Assembly (NCBI RefSeq): GCF_900109995.1
Contig: NZ_FOCB01000001.1
Location: forward strand, 62,001 to 126,000
Source of the DNA: Pseudomonas sp. ok272
GTDB taxonomy: Bacteria > Pseudomonadota > Gammaproteobacteria > Pseudomonadales > Pseudomonadaceae
Direction: 5' to 3'
DNA length: 64,000 nucleotides
Each line of letters begins with the position of its first letter. The first letter of the stretch is position 1. The notes below the pieces were generated by a model that was not told the origin of the DNA, ran no database searches, and was given only the letters and a program-made list of their open reading frames with translations. Shown here piece by piece: positions 57,224 through 64,000 of the stretch. Made by a program: the position numbers and the translations under genes.

Positions 57224-58003
57224 TTACTCGGGCGCATGATCACGCAAGAACACCAAGTTGTCCGGCTTGGACTGTTCGGCGCTGTAGCGATAACCCTGTG
57301 CATCGAACTGCTTGAGCGCTGCCGGGTCGTTGATGCGTTCCTGGATCACGAAGCGGCTCATCATGCCCCGGGCTTTCTTGGCGTAGAAGCTGATGATCTT
57401 GTACTGGCCGTTCTTCAGGTCCTTGAACTCGGTGTTGATGATCCGCGCGTTCAGGGCGCTGCGCTTGACCGCCGAGAAGTACTCGTTGGACGCCAGGTTC
57501 AGCAGCACGTCATCACCTTGTTCGGCCAAGGCTTGATTGAGCCACTCGCTGATGTGCGTGCCCCAGAACGCGTAGAGGTCCTTGCCGCGGGCGTTGGCCA
57601 GCTTGGTGCCCATTTCCAGGCGGTACGGCATCATCAGGTCCAGCGGGCGCAGCAGGCCATAGAGGCCCGAGAGGATGCGCAGGTGCTGCTGGGCGTAGTC
57701 GAAGTCGGCTTCGCTGAAACGCTGGGCCTCCATGCCGGTGTACACGTCACCCTTGAACGCCAGCAGGGCCTGCTTGGCGTTGGCTTCGGTGAACGCCGGG
57801 GTCCAGCTGCCGAAGCGTGCGGCGTTGAGGCCGCCGATCTTGTCGGAGACGTGCATCAACGCGCTGATCTGCGCCGGTGTCAGCTCGCGCAGTGGCTGGA
57901 TCAGTTCCTGGGAGTGGTCCAGGTATTGGGGCTGGGTGAAGCGTTGGGTCGCCGGCGGTGTTTCGTAGTCGAGGGTCTTGGCGGGGGAAATCACCATCAG
58001 CAT
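57224..58003 (-). CDS. yaaA: Peroxide stress protein YaaA
   Basis: A 259-residue YaaA/DUF328 protein, which in E. coli lowers free iron and protects DNA during hydrogen peroxide stress. The start [17 protein letters not shown] and the [14 protein letters not shown]-terminus are characteristic, and [16 protein letters not shown] is the helix-hairpin-like part. In E. coli it is OxyR-regulated; no OxyR site was identified here. Confidence 0.94.
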   Translation of the reverse strand: MLMVISPAKTLDYETPPATQRFTQPQYLDHSQELIQPLRELTPAQISALMHVSDKIGGLNAARFGSWTPAFTEANAKQALLAFKGDVYTGMEAQRFSEADFDYAQQHLRILSGLYGLLRPLDLMMPYRLEMGTKLANARGKDLYAFWGTHISEWLNQALAEQGDDVLLNLASNEYFSAVKRSALNARIINTEFKDLKNGQYKIISFYAKKARGMMSRFVIQERINDPAALKQFDAQGYRYSAEQSKPDNLVFLRDHAPE

Positions 58004-58172
58004 GAAGTCGTCTCCTTTAATCGTGCGGCGATTCTAGGGGGTTGGGCGGTTTGACTCCAGCTATCGACGTCATAGGTGATCGGTGGTGATGGCTCGCAGG
58101 GCTGTAGTGACTGCAGGACTTGGGGTTATATCGGCTATAGTGCCGCGCGGGTTTTGTTATGGAGGCACCCCC

Positions 58173-59297
58173 TTGCGTATTGCTTTACTGATGGCTACCT
58201 GGCTGCTCAGCGCCAGTGCGATGGCCGCGCCCACTGAGCCGGCCACGCTGGACCGCAGCACCTGGCCGGAGAAGCTCACCAGCCCGACCCTGTTCGATGT
58301 CGCCTCGCGGGCGGAGATCCTCACGTTCGCCCGCGAACTGCTGGCCAGTGAGTCGCTGGACGAGAGCGCATTGAAGCAGCGCCTGGGGCTGCGCATGATC
58401 AATCTCGACGCCATCAACGCCTTGCGCGAGCGGATGTGGCAACGCCTGTTGGCCAACTACAATTTTGCCCAGCAGAGCTGCGACCAGGACGCCTCGTTCT
58501 GTTTCCTGGTGGAGGACATGCCCAGCCTGCGTGAGCAGGCGGGTAAGTTCGAGCTGGGCGAGGCGTCGTACTACACCCGTTGGGTCGAGCCGAGCCGGCA
58601 ATTCCATCAACGCTACCTGGATGAGCAACTGCGCAAGGCCGCGTTGCTGCCGCAGACCAGCAGCGAAGTCGAGCTGTTCGGCGATTACGAGCGCAATGGC
58701 GATCAACTCAACGACCGGCTGTTCGTGTTGAGTTTCGACAGCGGCGCCAACCTCGCGCCGGACAACACCGCCTGGCTGACGGACTACCTGCGCAAGGCGA
58801 ACCTTTCCGGCACCTTCTTTGTGCTGGGCAGCGATATCCAGAATCGCCTGTCGCAACACGCGGTGGCCGACTTGCAGGGGGTGTATTCCAGGCAGTGCAT
58901 CGGCGTGCAGGGCTGGGAGTTCCGCTCCCACAGTCATTGGCAGGCGTGGCAGTACTCGGTGACGCGCAGTGTCGATCTGGTGAAGAACAAGCTGCCGGAG
59001 AATTTCGTGCCGCTGTTCCGCCCGCCCAACGGGCAGCGTCGAGCCGATGCCGGTGGGTTCTTCAAGGCGCAAGGCTTGCAGGTGGCGTTGTGGGATATCG
59101 ATCCGTTGGACAGCAACCGCCAACTGACCGGGACCCAGAGTGCCCAGCGGGTGTTGACGCTGATGCTGCTGTGGCGCCATGGGGTGATCAACTTCAACGC
59201 CAAGCAGGACGCGGTGAAAACGGCATTGCCCTGGTTGCTGACGCAAACGGCGCAAAGTGGGATCGGCTGGGAGGATTGTCAGGACGCGTTTCGCTGA
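58173..59297 (+). CDS. Polysaccharide deacetylase family protein
   Basis: A 374-residue secreted protein from a TTG start (58173) with GGAGG seven bases upstream. The signal peptide is residues 1-18, ending SAMA before APTEP. The C-terminal half is a NodB-like domain: VLSFDSGANLAPDN (where the usual metal Asp pair reads FDSG), EFRSHSHWQAW (His-x-x-x-His-like metal site) and LFRPPNGQRR. The N-terminal half (about 20-190) is helical and of unknown role. Peptidoglycan or exopolysaccharide deacetylation is inferred. Confidence 0.83.
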   Translation: MRIALLMATWLLSASAMAAPTEPATLDRSTWPEKLTSPTLFDVASRAEILTFARELLASESLDESALKQRLGLRMINLDAINALRERMWQRLLANYNFAQQSCDQDASFCFLVEDMPSLREQAGKFELGEASYYTRWVEPSRQFHQRYLDEQLRKAALLPQTSSEVELFGDYERNGDQLNDRLFVLSFDSGANLAPDNTAWLTDYLRKANLSGTFFVLGSDIQNRLSQHAVADLQGVYSRQCIGVQGWEFRSHSHWQAWQYSVTRSVDLVKNKLPENFVPLFRPPNGQRRADAGGFFKAQGLQVALWDIDPLDSNRQLTGTQSAQRVLTLMLLWRHGVINFNAKQDAVKTALPWLLTQTAQSGIGWEDCQDAFR

Positions 59298-59632
59298 AAC
59301 GGTCGGCCCCCGTAAATGCTGGGGTTGGGGCGATTTTTGAGGGGGTTTCGATGCAGGCGGACTTCCGACTTTAACGGCAGGGTGCCTGCGCGCCAAGGGC
59401 TATTCGTCACTCCGCAAAATAAACTGAAAAAAACCGTCAAAGTGCTTTTTCCTGTCACAGGTTTTGGAGTATTACGAAGTCAGACCGCCGAAACCTGCAA
59501 CACAGGTGGCGTCTTCCAAGACTCCGCGTGTGTGCAGTTCACTTGAGTCCTCGCAGGTGAATTTGGTGGTCACTTCGAGGCGCAGCACTGTCAGGGTATT
59601 GCGTCGACTGGCTCCCACAAAGGTGACCGAGT
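59298..59632. other. Leader region of phoH
   Basis: A 335-base region without a credible gene. It contains a helix CAGGTTTTGG (59458-59467) with CCGAAACCTG (59488-59497), one G-U pair, plus a GTCTT/AAGAC hairpin at 59511-59522. These suggest a structured 5' leader for phoH. No recognised riboswitch. Confidence 0.4.
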
Positions 59633-61027
59633 ATGGATGATCACGGACGTAGCCCTTCTTCCAACCTGCCAATCCTTTATGTACTCGATACCAACGTATT
59701 GATTCACGATCCAAACGCGCTACTGAATTTCGAAGAACACCACGTTGCCATCCCGATGACGGTCCTTGAAGAGCTGGACAAGCTCAAGAGTGGGCATCAC
59801 AGCGTCGCGGCGGAATGTCGCCAGGCAATTCGCCTGATCGACAAGACCCTGGGCGAAGCCACTCCCGACGATGTCGAGCTGGGTGTGCCGATCCAGCGCG
59901 GCAAGAGTGGGCCCAAGGGCTTGCTGTCGATCCTGATGAGCAAGCGTGCCGAGCCGAACATCGTCCTGCCCGAGCACCTGAACGACAACATCATCATCAA
60001 CCAGTTGATCGACCTGCGTGCGCGGCACAAGAACCTGCGCGTGGTGCTGGTCACCAAAGACATCAACATGCGCCTCAAGGCCCGGGCCTGCGGCATTGCG
60101 TCCGAGGACTACAGCACCGACCAACTGGTCGACGATGTGTCGCTGCTGCCCAATGGCTACCACACCATGACCGGCTCCTTCTGGGACCGGGTGAGCAAGG
60201 TCGAAACCCGCCAGGACCACGGCCGCACCTGGCACCAGGTGCAACTGATCGACAACCTGCCGGCGGTGCATATCAACGAGTTCATCATCGATGAACAGGG
60301 CTTTGTCGGCTGGATCAAGGAAATCCAGGTCGACAAGCTGCTGATTCTCGACCTGCACCAGGAACCCCTGTTGCACCAGGAAGCCTGGGGCCTGAAACCG
60401 CGTGACATCTACCAGAGCCTGGCGCTGTATGCCTTGCTCGATCCGGACATCCACCTGGTCAACCTGTCGGGTGCTGCCGGGTCCGGCAAGACCATCCTGG
60501 CGCTGGCGGCGGCCATCGAGCAGACCATGGTCAGCAAGCGTTACCGGCGCATCATCGCCACCCGCAGCGTGCAGGGCCTGGACCAGGAGATCGGCTTCCT
60601 GCCCGGCACCGAGGCGGAAAAAATGGAGCCCTGGCTCGGCGCGATCACGGACAACCTCGAAGCCCTGCACAGTGATGATGAAAGCACCCACGGCAGCGTC
60701 GACTACATCCTCAGCAAGGTGCCGTTGCAGTTCAAATCCCTCAACTACATCCGGGGTCGCAGCTTCCAGCAGAGCCTGATCCTGATCGACGAGTGCCAGA
60801 ACCTCACCCCGCACCAGATGAAAACCATCATCACCCGTGCCGGCGCCGGTTCCAAAGTGGTGTGCCTGGGTAACCTGGCACAGATCGACACCCCTTACCT
60901 GTCCGCGACCAGTTCCGGGCTGACCTACCTGACCGAGCGCTTCAAGGACTTCCCCAACGGCGTGCACATCACCCTGCAAGGGGTGCCGCGTTCGATCCTG
61001 GCCGAATACGCCGAATCGCACTTGTAA
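59633..61027 (+). CDS. PhoH family protein (PIN domain plus PhoH ATPase)
   Basis: A 464-residue protein joining an N-terminal PIN ribonuclease-like domain (residues about 10-150; YVLDTNVLIHDPNAL with metal-binding Asp) to a PhoH ATPase domain (about 250-464; Walker A GAAGSGKTILAL, Walker B LILIDECQNLTPHQM). This PhoH2-type layout acts as an RNase/RNA helicase in studied members. A strong terminator follows. Confidence 0.92.
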   Translation: MDDHGRSPSSNLPILYVLDTNVLIHDPNALLNFEEHHVAIPMTVLEELDKLKSGHHSVAAECRQAIRLIDKTLGEATPDDVELGVPIQRGKSGPKGLLSILMSKRAEPNIVLPEHLNDNIIINQLIDLRARHKNLRVVLVTKDINMRLKARACGIASEDYSTDQLVDDVSLLPNGYHTMTGSFWDRVSKVETRQDHGRTWHQVQLIDNLPAVHINEFIIDEQGFVGWIKEIQVDKLLILDLHQEPLLHQEAWGLKPRDIYQSLALYALLDPDIHLVNLSGAAGSGKTILALAAAIEQTMVSKRYRRIIATRSVQGLDQEIGFLPGTEAEKMEPWLGAITDNLEALHSDDESTHGSVDYILSKVPLQFKSLNYIRGRSFQQSLILIDECQNLTPHQMKTIITRAGAGSKVVCLGNLAQIDTPYLSATSSGLTYLTERFKDFPNGVHITLQGVPRSILAEYAESHL

Positions 61028-61040
61028 CCCTTGACCCACA

Positions 61041-61070
61041 CCGGGCGGCCGCGAGGTCGCCCGGTTTTTT
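61041..61070 (+). terminator. Intrinsic terminator after phoH
   Basis: CCGGGCGGCC pairs with GGTCGCCCGG (one G-U) around a GCGA tetraloop, followed by six T. Confidence 0.9.
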
Positions 61071-61090
61071 ATCCCCCGTGGGAGAACCCC

Positions 61091-61178
61091 GTGGGAGCGA
61101 GCCTGCTCGCGAAGAAGCCGACACATTCACCCTCGATGTTGAGCATGCTGACGCCATCGCGAGCAGGCTCGCTCCCAC
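61091..61178. repeat. REP pair
   Basis: Opposed REP units at 61091-61114 and 61155-61178 between phoH and moaC. Confidence 0.8.
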
Positions 61179-61249
61179 CGACGTTATTCAACCGTGCGCA
61201 AATCTGACCCGCAGGTTTACAATCGCCGCTCCTGAACAGGAGTAACGCT

Positions 61250-61723
61250 GTGCTGACTCATCTTGATTCCCAAGGCCGTGCCAATATGGTCGACGTCACT
61301 GATAAAGCCACGACGTCCCGTGAAGCCACGGCGCAAGCGCTGGTGCGCATGCTGCCGACCACCCTGCAAATGATTGTCAGCGGTGGTCACCCCAAAGGTG
61401 ACGTGTTTGCCGTGGCGCGCATCGCCGGCATCCAGGCGGCGAAGAAAACCAGCGATCTGATTCCCCTGTGTCATCCGCTGATGCTGACCAGCGTCAAGGT
61501 CGAGCTCAGCGCTGAAGGTACGGATGCCGTGCGCATTACCGCGCGCTGCAAGCTGGCCGGGCAGACCGGGGTGGAAATGGAAGCCCTGACCGCCGCCAGC
61601 GTCGCGGCGCTGACGATCTACGACATGTGCAAGGCCGTGGACCGCGGCATGGTCATCGAAAGCGTGCGCCTGCTGGAGAAGCTCGGTGGCAAGAGCGGGC
61701 ACTACCAGGCGCCCGACCAATGA
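61250..61723 (+). CDS. moaC: Cyclic pyranopterin monophosphate synthase
   Basis: MoaC makes cyclic pyranopterin monophosphate together with MoaA in molybdenum cofactor synthesis. The 157-residue protein starts at GTG 61250 with AGGAG seven bases upstream. Signatures are [29 protein letters not shown] and the [10 protein letters not shown]-terminal part. Its stop overlaps the moaD start (ATGA). Confidence 0.96.
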   Translation: MLTHLDSQGRANMVDVTDKATTSREATAQALVRMLPTTLQMIVSGGHPKGDVFAVARIAGIQAAKKTSDLIPLCHPLMLTSVKVELSAEGTDAVRITARCKLAGQTGVEMEALTAASVAALTIYDMCKAVDRGMVIESVRLLEKLGGKSGHYQAPDQ

Positions 61724-61962
61724 AGCTCACGGTGAAGTTCTTTGCCCGTTACCGCGAGGCGGTGGGTATGGACGGGCTGGCGATTGAAGGCGACTTCGCC
61801 ACGCTCGACGATGTACGCGCCCGGTTGGCCCAATGGAAAGGCTTCGACGTGTTGGCGGAGCAGAACCTGATGTGCGCCCGCAACGAAGAGCTTTGTTCGC
61901 TGGATGAGCCGCTGAGTGACGGCGATGAAGTGGCGTTTTTCCCCACCGTGACCGGAGGCTGA
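61720..61962 (+). CDS. moaD: Molybdopterin synthase small subunit
   Basis: An 80-residue ubiquitin-like sulfur carrier ending in the required Gly-Gly (PTVTGG), which carries the thiocarboxylate used to make molybdopterin. The ATG at 61720 overlaps the moaC stop by four bases. moaE begins three bases after it. Confidence 0.96.
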   Translation: MKLTVKFFARYREAVGMDGLAIEGDFATLDDVRARLAQWKGFDVLAEQNLMCARNEELCSLDEPLSDGDEVAFFPTVTGG

Positions 61963-61965
61963 GCC

Positions 61966-62418
61966 ATGGCGATTCGCGTGCAGTCCACCGCGTTCGACCC
62001 CGGCGCAGAAGTCAACGCGATGCACGCGGCCAACGTCGGTGTGGGCGCGGTGGTCAGCTTTGTCGGTTATGTGCGTGACTTCAACGACGGCCTCGAGGTG
62101 GCAGGGATGTTCCTGGAGCACTACCCGGGCATGACCGAAAAGGCCCTGGCCAAGATCGCCCTGGAAGCCGAACAGCGCTGGCCGTTGCTCAAGCTTGAGG
62201 TGTTGCACCGTATCGGTGCCCTGGAGCCGGGCGAACCCATTGTGTTTGTCGGCGCCGCCAGCGCCCATCGCCAGGCAGCGTTCGATGCCTGCGCCTTTGT
62301 CATGGACTACCTCAAGACCCGCGCGCCGTTCTGGAAGAAAGAACAGACCCAGCAAGGCCCGCGCTGGGTCGAGGGGCGTGACAGTGATCATGCGGCGGCT
62401 GATCGCTGGAAGCCGTAG
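61966..62418 (+). CDS. moaE: Molybdopterin synthase catalytic subunit
   Basis: A 150-residue MoaE that transfers sulfur from MoaD to cyclic pyranopterin monophosphate. Family parts are GAVVSFVGYVRDFNDG, LEHYPGMTEKALAKIA and the catalytic Lys region RAPFWKKEQ. It ends the moaCDE operon; moaA and moaB are not in this window. Confidence 0.96.
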   Translation: MAIRVQSTAFDPGAEVNAMHAANVGVGAVVSFVGYVRDFNDGLEVAGMFLEHYPGMTEKALAKIALEAEQRWPLLKLEVLHRIGALEPGEPIVFVGAASAHRQAAFDACAFVMDYLKTRAPFWKKEQTQQGPRWVEGRDSDHAAADRWKP

Positions 62419-62455
62419 TCAATCGTCTGTTGTTGCTTGGGTGTCTGATCTGTCG

Positions 62456-62520
62456 CCTTCACGAGCAGGCTCGCTCCCATATGGGTTCGATGTACGTGGG
62501 AGCGAGCCTGCTCGCGAAGA
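62456..62520. repeat. REP pair
   Basis: Opposed REP units at 62456-62480 and 62495-62520, separated by only 14 bases, follow moaE. Confidence 0.8.
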
Positions 62521-62701
62521 GGCCCTGCGCCACACCACCAAACCTCCTGGCTCACCGCTCCAACCCTCTGGCGCGGCATCCCTGCTTGCCCAATTGACGA
62601 TTTGTACGTAAAAGTCCAGTATGGAATTATAAGTACAAAAATGCCTGCCATTGCTTTGCCTCAGTCTTGCCAAACCAACAACAACCTGCGAGAGAACGAT
62701 T

Positions 62702-63478
62702 ATGAAGCAGTTCCCCCTCATTACCGGTCTGGCCCTGAGCCTGTTGGCCTCGACCAGTCTGTTCGCGGCCGAGAAAACCTTGCGCATCGGCATCGAAGCC
62801 GCCTATCCACCGTTCGCCTCCAAGACGGACAAGGGTGAGATCGTCGGGTTTGACTACGACATCGGCAATGCCTTGTGCGCGCAGATGAAGGTCAAGTGTG
62901 AGTGGACCGAGGTCGAGTTCGATGGCCTGATTCCGTCCCTCAAGGTGAAGAAAATCGACGCGGCCCTGTCGTCCATGACCATCAACGAAGACCGCAAGAA
63001 GTCAGTGGATTTCACCCACAAGTACTACTTCACGTCATCGCGGTTCGTGATGAAGGACGGCGCGGTGGTGGATGACCAGTACGCCAGCCTCAAGGGCAAG
63101 ACCGTCGGTGTGCAGCGCGCGACCACCACTGACCGTTATGCCACCGAAGTGCTGGAGCCCAAGGGCATCGTGATCAAGCGCTACGGCAACAACGAAGAAA
63201 TCTACATGGACTTGGCCGCCGGTCGCCTGGATGCGGTGTTCGCCGATACCATTCCCCTGGCGGACTTCCTGTCGATGCCCCGTGGCCAGGGCTACGCCTT
63301 TGTCGGACCTGAACTCAAAGACCCGAAATACGTGGGCGAGGGTGCCGGGATTGCGGTGCGCAAGGGCAATACCGCGCTGGTCGGCGAGTTGAACGCGGCC
63401 ATCGACGGCATTCGGGCCAGCGGTGAGTACCAGAAGATTTCCGACAAGTATTTCAAGTCGGATATCTACGGCGACTGA
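62702..63478 (+). CDS. Basic amino-acid type ABC substrate-binding protein
   Basis: A 258-residue periplasmic binding protein of family 3. Signal peptide is residues 1-22 (ending SLFA). The mature start [20 protein letters not shown] and FAMDT-like pocket residues resemble lysine/arginine/ornithine binders. It is encoded next to a DauR/YheO-type regulator on the other strand, as P. aeruginosa PA3865 is beside dauR, so D-arginine or arginine is a plausible ligand. No permease or ATPase gene is adjacent within the window. Confidence 0.9.
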   Translation: MKQFPLITGLALSLLASTSLFAAEKTLRIGIEAAYPPFASKTDKGEIVGFDYDIGNALCAQMKVKCEWTEVEFDGLIPSLKVKKIDAALSSMTINEDRKKSVDFTHKYYFTSSRFVMKDGAVVDDQYASLKGKTVGVQRATTTDRYATEVLEPKGIVIKRYGNNEEIYMDLAAGRLDAVFADTIPLADFLSMPRGQGYAFVGPELKDPKYVGEGAGIAVRKGNTALVGELNAAIDGIRASGEYQKISDKYFKSDIYGD

Positions 63479-63489
63479 TCAAACGCCAA

Positions 63490-63555
63490 TCGCGAGCAGG
63501 CTCGCTCCCACAGGTTCAGCGCCATCCTTGTGGGAGCGAGCCTGCTCGCGAAGGC
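63490..63555. repeat. REP pair
   Basis: Opposed REP units (about 63490-63513 and 63528-63555) in the convergent gap between the binding-protein and regulator genes. Confidence 0.8.
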
Positions 63556-63571
63556 ATCGATCCAGGAAGAC

Positions 63572-64000
63572 TCAGCCCTTCAATTCCTTCAAATGCTTGT
63601 ACACCGTCGCCCGCCCCATGTTCAGCACATTGGCCACATAGTTGGAGGCGCTCTTGCCTTTGAAGGCGCCTTCGGCATGCAGCGCCAGCACCAGTTCGCG
63701 CTTGTGTTCGCGGTTGAGCATGTTCAAGCCCAGTTGCCGTTCCCGTAGCCAGCTATGCAGGAAGGTGTTGATGCGCTCCTGCCAGTCATCGCGAAACAGC
63801 GCGTCGGGCTGTGGGATCAGTTTGCTGGGGGAGAGGAACAAATCCAGGGCCGCCCGGGCACTCTCGAACAGTGAAATGTTCAGGTTGATGCACAGCAGCG
63901 CCAGCGGACGCCCCTCGCTGTCACGCAGGACAGTGCTGACGCTGCGAATCTTCTGACCATCCCAATTGAGCTTTTCATACGGCCCGATGTTTCGCTCGTT
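63572..64000 (-). CDS. YheO/DauR-type transcriptional regulator, C-terminal part (cut by window edge)
   Basis: The last 142 residues of a PAS-plus-HTH regulator; the N-terminus lies beyond base 64000. Visible are the end of the YheO-like PAS_6 domain (YEKLNWDGQKIRSVSTVLRD, then LALLCINLN) and the C-terminal HTH_22 domain (FKGKSASNYVANVLNMGRAT). The neighbour is an amino-acid binding protein, as in the dau (D-arginine) locus of P. aeruginosa. The dauR assignment is likely but not proven. Confidence 0.85.
   Translation of the reverse strand, partial: NERNIGPYEKLNWDGQKIRSVSTVLRDSEGRPLALLCINLNISLFESARAALDLFLSPSKLIPQPDALFRDDWQERINTFLHSWLRERQLGLNMLNREHKRELVLALHAEGAFKGKSASNYVANVLNMGRATVYKHLKELKG

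Noticed and set aside
59472..59714. 80-codon minus-strand frame across the phoH leader and start
   Set aside because: No ribosome-binding site, overlaps the phoH start, and has no recognisable features.

Overview
The window reads as a chromosomal segment of a fluorescent Pseudomonas (P. fluorescens group). The evidence is the gene content and order (murA-hisG-hisD-hisC-algW, pta with a YihG-type acyltransferase, slyD-gpx, cysZ-trxB, hmgR/hmgABC, moaCDE), the GC-rich coding style, and at least sixteen REP sites built on the core GTGGGAGCGAGCCTGCTCGCGAAG. No rRNA, tRNA, CRISPR array, insertion sequence or prophage was seen. It is mostly core metabolism with a few accessory islands.

Layout. 1-4.8 kb: murA, then hisG, hisD and hisC, with an unexplained highly structured 335-nt spacer between hisG and hisD. 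5-7.2 kb: algW (envelope-stress protease) divergent from a Nif3-like gene. 7.4-10.3 kb: cysD-cysNC for sulfate activation. 10.4-19.6 kb: pta/yihG, slyD, a glutathione peroxidase, an Old Yellow Enzyme, a glycosyltransferase, cysZ and trxB. 19.7-25.2 kb: a leftward cluster of aminotransferase, amino-acid-type ABC transporter and FAD oxidase, probably for uptake and oxidation of an amine or omega-amino compound. 25.3-29.9 kb: the most interesting regulatory block. A folM operon (folM, membrane protein, DUF1244, HopJ) diverges from a LitR/CarH-like MerR regulator, followed by a degenerate PilZ-like protein and a short LOV blue-light receptor. This matches the pplR/PpSB-LOV light-response pair known from P. 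putida.

30-34.8 kb: flavodoxin, a small ORF coupled to an alpha/beta hydrolase, an SDR, an AmpDh3-type amidase, then an AT-richer stretch with a possible unannotated small gene or RNA ending in a strong terminator. 34.8-39 kb: the homogentisate pathway (hmgR, hmgA, fahA, maiA) with a clear HmgR operator. 39-47 kb: a SirB1-like protein, a leucine-dehydrogenase homologue whose catalytic lysine is methionine, an acyl-CoA dehydrogenase, SOS gene yebG with a LexA box, psiE, an HPF-like protein, and an AraC regulator divergent from an EamA exporter. 47-55 kb: DUF2165 protein, GhrB-type reductase, and a LysR regulator divergent from a four-gene Aae-like aromatic acid efflux operon. 55-64 kb: small exported protein, SDR, yaaA, polysaccharide deacetylase, phoH, moaCDE, an amino-acid binding protein and the C-terminal part of a DauR/YheO-type regulator cut by the window edge.

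All functions are read from motifs and family memory; no database search was run. Start codons were chosen from ribosome-binding sites, family length and neighbour spacing.
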